Shown: piece by piece, positions 1 through 10,327 of the stretch
Position numbering within the stretch: the first letter of the stretch is position 1
Layout of the letters: each line of letters begins with the position of its first letter
Assembly: GCA_021018815.1 (NCBI GenBank)
Contig: JAITYX010000054.1
Coordinates: forward strand, 3,906,001-3,970,000
DNA from: Talinum fruticosum
Lineage: Eukaryota; Streptophyta; Magnoliopsida; Caryophyllales; Talinaceae
Reading direction: 5' to 3'
Length of the DNA stretch: 64,000 bases
The notes under the pieces: generated by a model
The model's database searches: none
Seen by the model: the letters and a program-made list of their open reading frames with translations, nothing else
Told to the model about the DNA's origin: nothing
Made by a program: the position numbers and the translations under genes

Positions 1-1269
1 ACAAGTTTCCATACACGCAGAAGTGATTGATTGTGGTGAAGATCATAGCTCGCAATGTAAATTGCTCTTGACAAGTATACACCGTAAACCGATAGATCAT
101 CATCCCGAATAAGCTTGAAATCTTAAACAAGAGGCGCCAAGTAAACATCTACATCATTTGCCGACTATTTAGGCCTACAAATGAGCATTGACAACATGAT
201 GTACTTGCGCTTCATACACAACGACGATCGTAGGTTGTAGATAACCAAAAGAACGGGCCAACACCTGTGCTTGCTGCTTAGGTCACCGTGGGGGTTTATT
301 CCGTCCGTACAAAGACCCGGACGTACATTCCGTGCTTCCCTACCGAATTCCGGGAACAGTGAATCGATCTTCTTCTATTGAGGAGAATCGATAGGGTGAC
401 GCATCTTGTCATCACGGACTCTTCCGTCGGCATGACACGTTAAATTATTCGCATCAATTGAACTTGAAAATAGGCACTTAAACCTCGGTATTATCGGTAA
501 GTACCACAACACCTTTGTGGGAGATCCCTCAACACTACCTCCATCGATGTTTTTTATTTTGTATCGTGGTACACCACACTCGGGGCATTTGTGTCTATGT
601 GCATGTTCTTTTCTCGTATAATATGCAATCGTTGAGGCAGGCATGTTTCTTTTTATACCCCATGCCCATAGGACACAACATCTTCTTCGCCTCATATGTA
701 CGGTTGGTAAGGACATTACCTTCCGGGAGTATATCTTTCAAGCACACCCACCAAGTCCGTGAAACTTTTTCACTCCAGCCGTTAGCCGTTTTCAACTTCA
801 TCAACCTCAACACAGCCTAATAAACGGGTATATTTATCACACCCGGGTAAAGAGGGTTCTCCGAATCGACTAACAATTGGTCTAATACGTGTGTTTGATC
901 GACTAAATTACATTATACTCCACGAACTAGATCTTCCGGTCGATCTTTTAATTCCATACTACTACTAGCTTCATTTTCATCATACGCTTCATCTTCCTCT
1001 CGGACGGGTATATTTACTGGACTCTTCTTCCCCATGCCATACCCACACCTTATAAGTTGTGTTAAACCCATGCTGATATATGTGACCTTTTACAACCTTA
1101 AGGAGGAATCTTGAAGAGTTGAAACATCTTAAACACGGACAGAATATGGACTATTCTCCAAATTTGGCGGAATGTTTGACGACAATCTATATAAAGTTGT
1201 TAACACCATCACGATATTCTACACTTCTCCTATCGCTATAAACCCACGCTCGATCCATACCTTACCCAT
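1..1269 (-). pseudogene. TNP2-like CACTA transposase, N-terminal part, broken
   Basis: Read on the minus strand from an ATG at 1267-1269 (MGKVWIERG, compare the usual MDKSWI start), this shows the transposase-associated domain in broken frames at about 930-1269. The Transposase_21 region follows. Pieces at 595-813 read KLKTANGWSEK, LPEGN and RTYEAKKMLCPMGM. Pieces at 375-716 read HKCPECGVPRYK and DDKMRHPIDSP. Pieces at 1-370 read NVRPGLCTDGINPHG, WPVLLVIYNL, MKRKYIMLSMLI and DVYLAPL. These are the characteristic blocks in their normal order. Several stops and frameshifts separate them, so no transposase can be made. The catalytic C-terminal part lies outside the window. Confidence 0.9.
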
Positions 1270-2591
1270 TAACAACAGAAGAAATTCACCACATATAGTT
1301 CGAGAAATATGTACTTATTACGCACAAATAATATGACATGAGCCTAAGATCCTTGTATAGGGATAGATGGTCCTAAACCCATTCAAGAAAAATATGACCC
1401 TAAACCGTGTAGTAAAATCTTATCATATATTTGACAAAATTCCTACAAGCATTTCCCCTTAGTTCTTTAAGTACAACATATCAAAAGGAAATGGCTAATG
1501 TGTATATCCTTACTTAATTGTATGGTAACGAAGTAAAGATACACACATCAAACCCATCATCATCATAATTGCACCCGAAGAACGAGAGAGAAAATGAGCA
1601 CCGTGATATTTTGTCAAATTTATAATGAGATTATAATAGCTACACAACCTATTATCATATTATTCTCAAACTGTCCAACACAGACAATTCAAAAACCTAT
1701 ACATACCAAGCTAATATCTTAAATGCTATATGCACATTTATACATGTACCGCGACCTAGGATAACTTGTTATGTACGGATGTTTGAACGAGTTCTCTAAG
1801 CTTATGAAATGCGTACGATAAGTTAATGAAGCGTGCCATTAATCAAATTATATGAAAAACAATAAAGCCTTATATCCAAATTATCTTTCTATTTCTCTAA
1901 AATCCTAAACAAATTTGGATGCACTCTTTCAATTTATCATCATTAACTGTCATTTTATTTCCCTATAAATTAAATCCTAAAATCTTAAACCCATTTCTCA
2001 AAATCTCTAACATCTCACAAATTTCAAAATTAATAAACTAAATAAATGTTACCCACATTGTCAACATTCACACATTCTCAATATTCAACATTTTTCAACA
2101 TAGATTCAACATTTCAATAATCTCAAACATTTACTCACATTCTCAACATTCACATCATTGCCCCAAATACATTCACCAATTAACTATATTAAATCTTATA
2201 AATAACTTAATGCGAGAAAATAAGAAAGGATAAAGATTCATAACATAATAACGACGGCGACAATGAACAATAAAACCAATGGCGACAATGAAGGAGGAAA
2301 ACAACGCCGACAATGCTGACACACACAACCAATACTAAAACAGCTACAAGAAAGAGGAGAGATGATGAGTGAGCGAAAATGAAAATTAAACAGACGAGAG
2401 GAACAATGGCGCTGATTACTTATCGGTGACTCCGAGCAAATCCAGATCTAAGTGTTTCACGAAAGTGAACGGTGGAGAACAACAGATAGTAGCTTCTTTC
2501 AATAAGGCCGAGAGTAGATAGCAAATAAAATGGGCGTGGAAATAGCAGGTACGTTCTCGGGTTTTTTGATCTAATCGGAATGTCATCGGAT

Positions 2592-2827
2592 GGCGGTTCT
2601 TTCACGTAAGCTGTCGTCATATGTTGCATAGGACAACGGTTCAAAGAAATCAACTGTCAGTCCAAAAATACCCAACACATATGACGATGATTCTAATGTA
2701 AGAACCATCGTCATATGTGCTTCGAATGTCGGTCATTGACAAAAATGCCACTCGGTCCAGGTTTCAAGACGGTTTGTCCTTTTAACCGTCGTTAAAGATC
2801 CGTCGTTAAAAGTGGTATCTCGTAGTA
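2592..2827 (-). repeat. CACTA subterminal region and terminal inverted repeat
   Basis: This holds GTCGTCATATG-type motifs, including a perfect 14-bp inverted repeat CACATATGACGATG (2676-2689) / CATCGTCATATGTG (2706-2719) with a 16-bp loop. A third related motif lies near 2612-2626. The CCGTCGTTAAA pair and the decayed terminus follow. Such repeats are where TNPA-like proteins bind in studied CACTA elements; binding here is inference. Confidence 0.7.
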
Positions 2828-3987
2828 ATGATATTAATGTTTGAGATATTAAAGTTTAGGATATTAATATTCCTTTACAACCTTCTTGGGAGTTTGGAGC
2901 TAGTTCCTCACACATGGTGGAAGATAAGTGAGCTTTAATGTCTTTTGCGAAGTTATGGGTAACTATTTCTTTTGGAGATGTTGATGCAAACTTCAATGAT
3001 AGCAATTATTCAATAACCTTTTTAATAGGGTGCTTTTGTTATTAATTATGTTTTTTGTACTATGAATTGGACTTATGCAAAGAGATAAATGACAAACTCA
3101 ATCTAAAATGCTTTCTTTATTTACATGATACGAAAAAAATTCAAAGACACAAAGTGCAAAAACTTGCACTAGCCCCCATTCCTCCCAAAAGAACATAATG
3201 AAAAAAAAATGAAATTGATAAGTAATAACATTATCCTAAGTAACAGGACTGATAATCTAAACATAAATTGGGTTGATAAACTAAGATAACCCATCATAAA
3301 AAATGTTGTGCTTGAGCATAAGATGTAAACCGGGAGCCTGGATCGATGTAGGTTGGTGGGCCGGGCCTAGTTGCTCGCTGAAGGTAACAACGTCAATGAA
3401 CAAGTCAAAGCAACGTCAGGAGCTCATAAATAGGGACCTTGGTGATCCCAATGAAAACACAACCGAGGAAACTAGCAGAAGTTCCCTAAACAAGTGAACA
3501 TTCCTAAAAATTCCTACATCCAACAAAATCATGTATTTCATGGTAGAATTGATGCGATGGATGAACAAGTTAGGGGAGGTCAAGAGGGTTGGTTTTTCGT
3601 GTATAGACCGAACACTTTCTTTAGCATCTGGCAGATAAAGATTCATTGGACCCTTCCGAGGATTGCGGTATCTTACCGAGAGCCCACAATGCACATCTAA
3701 ATTCGGGAGTATGGAACTCTGTCCCTCCTTGAGGAGTTTGATGTTTTACTCGTACTGTACCCTCGGAACTAGGCTAGTTGTTCCCACATCTTCTAACAAC
3801 ATTGCAGGAACCTACAGGTAGCTATTAGGCCTAAACAAGAGAGATCTAAAGTTGATCTTAATCAGGAATATCGTCTACTATGCCAACCTCTTTCTACACT
3901 TTCGTCCCATGTATGGGCCGGAGCCGACCAAAAACTTACCTAGTGTGGGCTTGGCTTGACTATCCGCCTGATTTTCCTAGTGGCTTG
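2828..3987. other. Unassigned AT-rich stretch; 3' flank of gypsy fragment at its right
   Basis: No gene is recognised. The right end (about 3870-3987) is the immediate downstream side of the minus-strand gypsy pol and probably belongs to that element. Plus-strand frames of 60-70 codons at 3303-3497 and 3494-3700, continuing in broken form to about 3780, include words such as EGWFF and REYGTLSLLEEF. These vaguely recall plant-transposon accessory proteins, but I cannot assign them. No LTR boundary is visible. Confidence 0.4.
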
Positions 3988-5110
3988 CTAAACATAATAT
4001 TTTTTCAAGTGATCCAGTTTTGTATACTCGAAGCGGTTCTTCTCTATCAAAATCCTTCAATTTAACTCGCTCCTCCGACCAAAATTTGGTTGAGGATATA
4101 TGGTCATTGCCATTTGGGCCTAAATTTTCTTATTGGATCTTGGATATGTGTTTTAATTTCCTTAAGGATAATATCAACTACTTTCAAGTGACGGGGTATG
4201 ACCTTTTTATTGAATGCCCTTTATATAGGTGCTTGGTATATTTGGACATTATGTAAAGCACATAGACATCATTCATCTAATATGACTAATTCTTCATAAC
4301 GTGCTCTCACCTAATCTACCTCCGGAATTTGATTTTCAGCTATGATTCTTGATGAGGGGATAACAATCTCTACTGGAAGGATTGCTTGTATGCCATAAAC
4401 TAGGGAGTAAGGTGTTGCTCCCGTAGATGTCCTAATTGAAGTCCGATAACCCCGTAAGGCGAATGGTAGTTTATCGGGCTCGCCTTTATAGCCGATTGCC
4501 ATCGTTGCTATGATCTTGCTGATATTCTTATTCGCTGCCTCAACTGTGTTGTTAGTTTGAGGACGATAGGGTGAAGATTTATGATGTTGAATCTTGTACT
4601 TCTCCAATAAGTCCTCTACTTCCTTCTTAAAGTGACTGTCATGGTCACTTATCGGCTCATGCGATATCCCATAACACGGATAATATTACGAGTAAAAAAC
4701 ATAGCCACGTGCTTTAATGTAATGGTAGCTTCGACCCACTTATTGAAGTAGTCAATTGCTACTCGTACAAATTTGTTACCTCGCATTCCCTTAGGATTCA
4801 CTTTACTCGATGATGTCTACTCGCCAAGATGAGAATAGCCAGGGTAATGCAAGTGTGGTTAGGAAAGAAGGTGGCTTGTTCCGTAAAGTTGCATATATTT
4901 GACACTTATGGTACCTTTTGACAAAATCATGGCAATATATTGTCGTAGTTTAATAATACCCTAATCTCTTAATTTTATGAACCAACATTCATCCATTCAT
5001 GTGAGGCCCACATTCTCCACCATGAACGTCGGACATTATATGCTTTGCTTCATGTTAGTTGACGCAAAGTAAGCTAACACCTATGTCTATTTTCTTGTAT
5101 AGCTACCCTT
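3988..5110 (-). pseudogene. Gypsy integrase, degenerate
   Basis: The cleanest block is 4311-4607, with HHKSSPYRPQTN, EAANKNI, LPFALRGYRTSIRTSTGATPY and LPVEIVIPS, the C-terminal side of the retroviral integrase core. Upstream (about 4700-4840) VAIDYFNKWVEAT marks the core. Around 4860-4930 traces of the CHKCQ zinc-binding region remain. Downstream, RARYEELVILDE, RAFNKKVIPRHLK, FRKFRPKW-like words and a final HLKKYYV before the stop at 3988-3990 match the gypsy integrase tail. In-frame stops and frameshifts interrupt it throughout. Confidence 0.88.
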
Positions 5111-5238
5111 TGTTTAGAAAATATAGGGTAATTAGCATGCGCATGGCTCACTAGGCTTTAGGAACGGATGTCCAGAGTGCGTATTCGTTGTTTTTCAAAT
5201 ATCGGTAAATGTCAAAGTACCAACTGGTTTAGTTGATA

Positions 5239-5981
5239 CTAAACACTTCCAGGGTGTAGACATGCGTAGGTTAACTTCTCCATTCTACATTGATAGGCAT
5301 TGAGTGAATTCCACCGAGAATATTGACTATGGATGCTAGTTTGGATAAAGCATCTCGCAAATTGATTATCATCCCGAGGAAGGTAAGTGTATGAAATGTT
5401 GTTGAAATGTTTCGCTAATACCATTTGGTGCGCATGGTAAGGTGTCAAGGCTTCACTTTATTCCTCGCCATTTTTGTGAGATCCGATTGATGATTAGACT
5501 CGAGTCTCCATAAACTCCGATGTTCCGGGCTCCTATTTCTATTGCAGCTTGTTAACCTATAATGCACGCTTTATACTCTGCGAGCATTATTGGTGACCAC
5601 GAAGTCCGACTTAATCGAAAAAGGAGTATGTGCTCCTTTTGGCGAGATTAAAAGAATACCTACCCTAAAGCCCTTCTAATTGGAAGTGCAACCAAAGCAC
5701 ATAGTCCACATGTCTATCTCTACTTATAATATTTCTTTGTTTGTGAAGCCGAATTACTTTAGTTGCGCTTCAACGAAATCAGACAAACTCTCCCTTAAAT
5801 GCCTTTTGTAGGGCATATTTCAGTTTAAATTCGGATAATATTACCGTCCATCGAGCTAGCTTAATTTCTTGTTTACGTAGTACACGAGATGTTCTTCTTT
5901 CTCATGCCATTGAGCTAGCATGGCTCCCATTGCAGTCTTTGTTGTGGTGAAATATAAAAGCAATGGTTTTCCGGGTAGTCT
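5239..5981 (-). pseudogene. Gypsy RNase H plus second (archaeal-type) RNase H, degenerate
   Basis: At 5856-5981 the words LPGKPLLLYF, TAMGAMLAQ and HLVYYVNKKLS belong to the RNase H that follows RT. The connector reads ARWTVILSEFKLKY and QKAFKG. The second RNase H shows AEYKACIIG, GARNIGVYGDSSLIINRIS (the active-site Asp region) and LPRDDNQFA. Stops and frameshifts split all of it. An open frame at 5856-6128 crosses into copia sequence and is a chance fusion of two elements. Confidence 0.85.
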
Positions 5982-6069
5982 GGAGACGCAGAGAGCTTGT
6001 GCGTGAATTTTTGATTTTGAGAGAGAGAGTAAGCGAAAAGTAAAGTAACGAAATGAAGTAGAATCGTCG

Positions 6070-6079
6070 CTATTTATAG
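6070..6079 (-). promoter_or_regulatory. TATA box in copia-B post-pol leader
   Basis: CTATAAATAG on the minus strand, about 400 bases past the pol stop. The same box sits in the leader of copia-K and, with small changes, in A, F and I, always ahead of the extra ORF. In B the ORF itself has been lost. Promoter function is inferred from position and conservation. Confidence 0.55.
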
Positions 6080-6468
6080 GAAAATAATCGTCCTTCGATA
6101 TTTGTTCCGACTCGGCTCTTTCAAGCATTCACCTCGGACCGGTGTGACGGTTCTATCCTTCAACGGTTAGAATTCCAGCGGTTGCCTTCTAACGGCTAGT
6201 TGTCCGATAACAGCGCTAGAGAGAGAAAAAGATTTTGAAAATAAATTCTGAAATTCTCCACTTATCTAGAGATGATTTCAGAGGATTGATGTCAATTTTT
6301 CTGAACGTCCGAGTCCGACTCGACTCAATTTCGAGTGACTCGTAAACCGGAAGCAAATAATAACTATAGGCTCAGTATCACTAAGTCAACTAAACCGATG
6401 GTTAACAATGAATTGTAAACACATAACACATAATCATGCAAAGAAGTTTTCACATAGGAAGCACATAA

Positions 6469-8497
6469 TTAAGCATTTAACATACCAAGCTCATTCCTAA
6501 TAAAGTAAAACCGATCCTCACTAAGTGGTTTAGTAAAGATATCAGCTAATTGAAGATTAGTAGGAATGAATTTGAGTTCAATATCACCTTTCTCAGAATG
6601 GTCTCTTAAGAAATGATACCCGACCTCAATATGCTTTGTCTTTGAGTGCTCGAACTGGATTTTTGGTGATGCTAATTGCACTCCGATTGTCACACTTGAT
6701 TGAAACCGATTTTAATGAAAGTCCAAGATCTCTCAAGTGTTGTTTTATCCATAAAATTTGAGCACAAAGCATGCCCCAGACTACAATATACTCAGCTCGG
6801 CAGTTGATAGAGCTACTGAGTTTTGTTTCTTTAAGTGCCAAGATATTAGGGATTGACCTAGAAATTGGCAAGCTCTTGAAGTGCTCTTTCTATCAACTTT
6901 GTATACAGACATAATCAGCATCTAAGTATCCAAGTGAGAGTCGGCTTCGAGTCTCTTGAGTACCACGGACCTAAATTCCGAGTCCCCGCAAGATATCTAA
7001 ATATTCTCTTCACAGCGGTGAGATGTGATTCTTTTGGATTAGCCTCGAAATCTTGCGCATAGACGGACACTAAACATTATGTTTGGTCTACTTGAAGTAA
7101 GATATAGCAAAGATCCAATCATACCTCGATAGAGTTTCGATATATTGCTTTACCTTTCTCTCGATTCACCAGATCCGTAGGCTGAACTGCTTGATCTTTA
7201 GAAGCTTATTGTGAGTGATCTTGTTCATCAAATTGTTCGTTAACATTCCGAGCAGCCTCTTGAGTTGTCTCATTCCGAGTCACTTCATTCCGAGTCACTT
7301 CATTCCGAGCTGGTTGGGTTTGATTCCTGATAGGCTCACTTTTGTCAAGGTCATCATCTCTGCTGAGCTTCGAGTCCGAGAATGATGATTCACTTGGCTT
7401 TTCCTGTCTAAGCTCATCAAACACAACGTGGATACTTTCTTCCACTTTGTTAGTTCTCTTATTAAAAATGCGATAAGCTTTACTATAAGATGAGTAACCC
7501 GGAAAAATACCTTCATCCGACCGAGCACCAAACTTGGTCAGGTGATCCTTACCATTATTATGAACAAAGCATTTGCATCCAAAAGGTTTGAAATAGGAAA
7601 TATTGGGTTTCTTCCCTTTATAAAGCTCATAAGGTGTTTTCTTCGAGTATGGATCCGATGAGGCATCTATTCAAAGTGTAGTTGGTCTGTGTTGACTGCC
7701 TCAGCCTGAAATAGTAGGGTAGGTTGTGCTCGATCATTATTGTCCTAGTTTTTTCTTCAAGAGTTCTGTTCTTTCTCTCCACTACTCCATTTTGTTGAGG
7801 AGTTCTTGGTGCTGAGAAGTTGTGAGAGATACCATTCTTGTCGCAAAACTCTAAGAATTCCGAGTAGTCGAACTCCCTTCCATGGTCGGTTCGAATTCTC
7901 TCGGATCCGAGTCCGAGACTCAACTTGGATTTTTCTGCAGAGCTTGCTGAACTCCTTGAATGCTTCATTTTTATGCGTGAGCAAACACACCCAAGTAAAT
8001 CGTGAATAATCGTCAATAATAACAAATACATATGATTTACCTCCGAGGCTCTTAACGAGGATTTCACCATATAAATCCATATGTAGCAGTTCAAGCACCT
8101 TGGATGTGGAAACTGTCTTCGATGATTGAATGATGATCTAACTTGTTTGCCTCTTGTGCAAGCTTCATAAACTTTGTCTTTCTTGAAAGCACAATTGGGC
8201 AATCCTCTCGACTAAACCATGAGATGCCAATTTCTTAATAGTATGCATGCTAAAATGGCCTAATCTACGATGCCATCTCTATGAGTCATCATTAAGTGAT
8301 GCTTTTAAACAAGATAGATTTTGACTAGGGTCGAGAGAGAACTAATGTAAGTGTTACCTGATCTCTTACCCGAAAGTTTGATCTCCTTGGTAGTGTCATC
8401 GAAATGTAACAGTTCATTCGAGTGAATCTTACCTCTCGACCTTTATCATATAATTGAGAGATGTTGAGCAGATTGTACTTTAATCCTTTGACAAGGT
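6469..8497 (-). pseudogene. copia-B pol: GAG-pre-integrase, integrase, linker, RNase H; RT deleted
   Basis: Integrase (about 7530-8200) keeps LLHMDLYGE, VIIDDYSRFTW, RTDHGREFDYSEF and QQNGVVERKNRTLEE. The three catalytic acidic positions are therefore visible, but in two frames. The linker (7206-7530) has a TRNEV repeat. RNase H (6469-about 7140) ends in LADIFTKPLSEDRF and RNELGMLNA, the usual SIRE-type C-terminus. At 7146-7153 (TGCTTTAC) the sequence jumps from linker to a point past the RT core. Compared with copia-A about 970 bp are missing, so B cannot encode RT. Confidence 0.9.
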
Positions 8498-10088
8498 TGA
8501 AGGTTTGCTCGGGAGAGTCCGAGTCACCCTAGAGGGGGTTGAATAGGGTGATGGAAGATTTTCGTTAAGAATCAAACTCTTTTGCCAAAGTAGAAACGCA
8601 AATGGATTTCGAGTCAAAAGCGAGTTAGAAAAGTATGAACTCGGAATTGCAGTAAAGAGTAATGAAGCAGATTAATCGAAGCTTTGAGACTGTCCGAGTC
8701 TAGAATGAACTCATAAAGTAAAGACACAGGAATTACGTGGAAATCCTCCCGGGGCAAAAACCACGGACCGTGCTAGTCCAAGCACGAAGTCAAATCCACT
8801 ATGTTGAGTCCACAAAATACGATGGATCGACCGAACCCAAGTTGCTCCCTTAAACAACTCTTTACAAGTTTTCCTAGACTTAGAAGTTCCTTTATCTGAT
8901 CTAGTACTTCCTAGCTGAGATAACCCTTACAGCTAGGAACAACTAAGCTGAGTTAACCTTACTGACTTAGTCAAGGGACCTTACTCGGAAAGTAAGAAAG
9001 TGTTTGTAACTAAGTACAAGACCTTACAACTCATAAAGTAATGAATTACAAAGTGGGAGTTGTAAGTAGAAGATTGAGAATGAATACAATGACTTTGCTC
9101 AAGTATGTGTATTAACAATAGGTTCGGCAATCTTCAACTCTTGAAAGTTGGCTTCTATTTATAGATGACCGGGTAGAGTAGCCGTTATCTCCCTCTCGCT
9201 GACCGAGAGTCCTTTTGTGACCATTGATAAGAGCTTTCGAGTCACTCGGAAAGTATCTATTGTGATATGAACGTTGGGCAACGGTTTAACTCTCTTGGAA
9301 GTCCCGGAACCACCGGCGGTGTCTTCAAGGATAAGGTGGAAACCACCGTTAAGCTTAGCGTTTCAATTTTCCAAATTTGGAAACAGACGACCGGACACAA
9401 TCTTCGAGGGACTGGGACGGATAAGAGGAAAAGCCATGTCTCGCTGGTGATTTGATGTTTTGAAGCCGATTACTTTTGTAATTCAAAAATGTATCCTCGT
9501 TTGAATCACCTACAAAAGTAAATCAATTTTGGTTCTCAAAGTATAAAATACTTTGGTCCACGATTAGACACGAGATAATAAAATAATTAAGATAATTAAG
9601 CAACTAATTATCTCGAGTCGGAAAGTGAGTGGAATTTTCTGAGTCTAATATCCATGAAACTCAAAATTCCATCGAGCTAGTCTAAGCGAAGAATCAAGTT
9701 ACATAAAGAATATCGAGTGAAATAACTTGAAATAGACTAAGCACGATTCGGACTAAAATCACCGACTCCAACAAAGTAGAACTTAAAACATGAAGTCATA
9801 CCCGAGTGCGATAAAGAGAAATACTAGTCAATCCAGCGATGCGATATATCTAAGTGATGAGGGACTCAAAGCCGAGTGAGATACGTATATTTGTTTTCCG
9901 AGTCACATACGGACAAGCAAGGATACGTGAAGTAAATGCTATATTACTTAGAAAATATACTATAATACTCGGAAAAGTTTCTAATAATGATGAGAATGCC
10001 TTGGAATCAAAACTCTATACTTAAGAGATTCTTATACCGATTCCTTCAATACAACTCGAAATGTGTTGAGCACTGTCTCGAGTCTTCA
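8498..10088 (-). repeat. copia-A 3' LTR (1591 bp)
   Basis: It starts TGAAGGTTTGCTC on the plus strand and ends GAGTCTTCA; in element sense it runs TGAAGACTC to AACCTTCA. Its partner is 17803-19392. By eye the first 350 bases differ at roughly 30 positions between the two LTRs and later parts less, so the insertion is not recent. A 19-bp palindrome CAAAGTATAAAATACTTTG lies at 9537-9555. Confidence 0.93.
9155..9253 (-). promoter_or_regulatory. LTR promoter of copia-A 3' LTR: TATA box and upstream palindrome
   Basis: In element sense the near-palindrome CTTTCCGAGTGACTCGAAAG (9234-9253) precedes the TATA box CTATAAATAG (9155-9164) by about 70 bases. The same pair at similar spacing is seen in the other LTRs. 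The 5' LTR of this element has a damaged TATA (near 18458-18468), so the 3' copy is better preserved. Confidence 0.6.
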
Positions 10089-10102
10089 ATCTCCCCATTT
10101 TT
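10089..10102 (-). promoter_or_regulatory. Polypurine tract of copia-A
   Basis: AAAAATGGGGAGAT in element sense, directly against the start of the 3' LTR. This is the expected primer for plus-strand DNA synthesis. The same tract occurs beside the 3' LTRs of F, H and K. Confidence 0.85.
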
Positions 10103-10327
10103 ATGAAAGGCATTCCATACTTAGACGAAACTTTGTTAGTGAAATCGATCTGTTTTTGTAAGTGTTGCGTGAGACAATAGAACGAGTGATAGATACACAA
10201 TAATTGTCAAAGAAATGTATATAGACTCAAAAAACGTGCTTAAGACAATGAACTCGGAAAAATGAAAGAGAATGCATTAGTTCATCGAAGTTAAAGAAAA
10301 TACACGAGATAGAAAGGGAAAGCTCCC

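Larger units (their letters stand above)
1..2827 (-). mobile_element. CACTA (En/Spm) DNA transposon, 5' end, truncated by window edge
   Basis: The minus strand carries a degenerate TNP2 transposase gene (1-1269), preceded by an AT-rich leader (1270-2584). The element ends at 2827 in ATCTCGTAGTA, a decayed form of the usual CACTA terminus (CTTGTAGTG when read outward). Two copies of CCGTCGTTAAA (2786-2797 and 2800-2811) are typical subterminal repeats. Nothing resembling a gene is visible in 1270-2584. The other end lies left of the window. The family call is firm; the exact terminus is inferred. Confidence 0.85.
3988..5981 (-). mobile_element. Ty3/gypsy retrotransposon fragment, Tat-type (dual RNase H)
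   Basis: Minus-strand order is RT-linked RNase H (5856-5981), connector, second RVT_3-type RNase H (about 5239-5650), H2C2 and core integrase (about 4311-5110), and integrase C-terminus to a stop at 3988-3990. A second, archaeal-type RNase H between RNase H and integrase is known from the Tat lineage (Retand, Ogre and relatives). The fragment lacks gag, protease and RT. It is cut at about 5981, where sequence changes abruptly to copia leader. Confidence 0.85.
5982..8497 (-). mobile_element. copia-B (copS family), 3' portion, truncated
   Basis: This is the left part of a copS copy interrupted by copia-A; the rest lies at 19393-22817. It has the post-pol leader (5982-6468), RNase H and integrase. 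The aORF, polypurine tract and 3' LTR are missing: at about 5981 the leader abuts gypsy sequence. The pol sequence stops at 8497 (ending CAAGGT) and resumes at 19393 (AAGGTAAACC) with the target site duplicated. Confidence 0.9.

Noticed and set aside
5856..6128. 90-codon frame as a fusion gene
   Set aside because: Half is copia leader and half gypsy RNase H; it simply crosses the joint of two broken elements.
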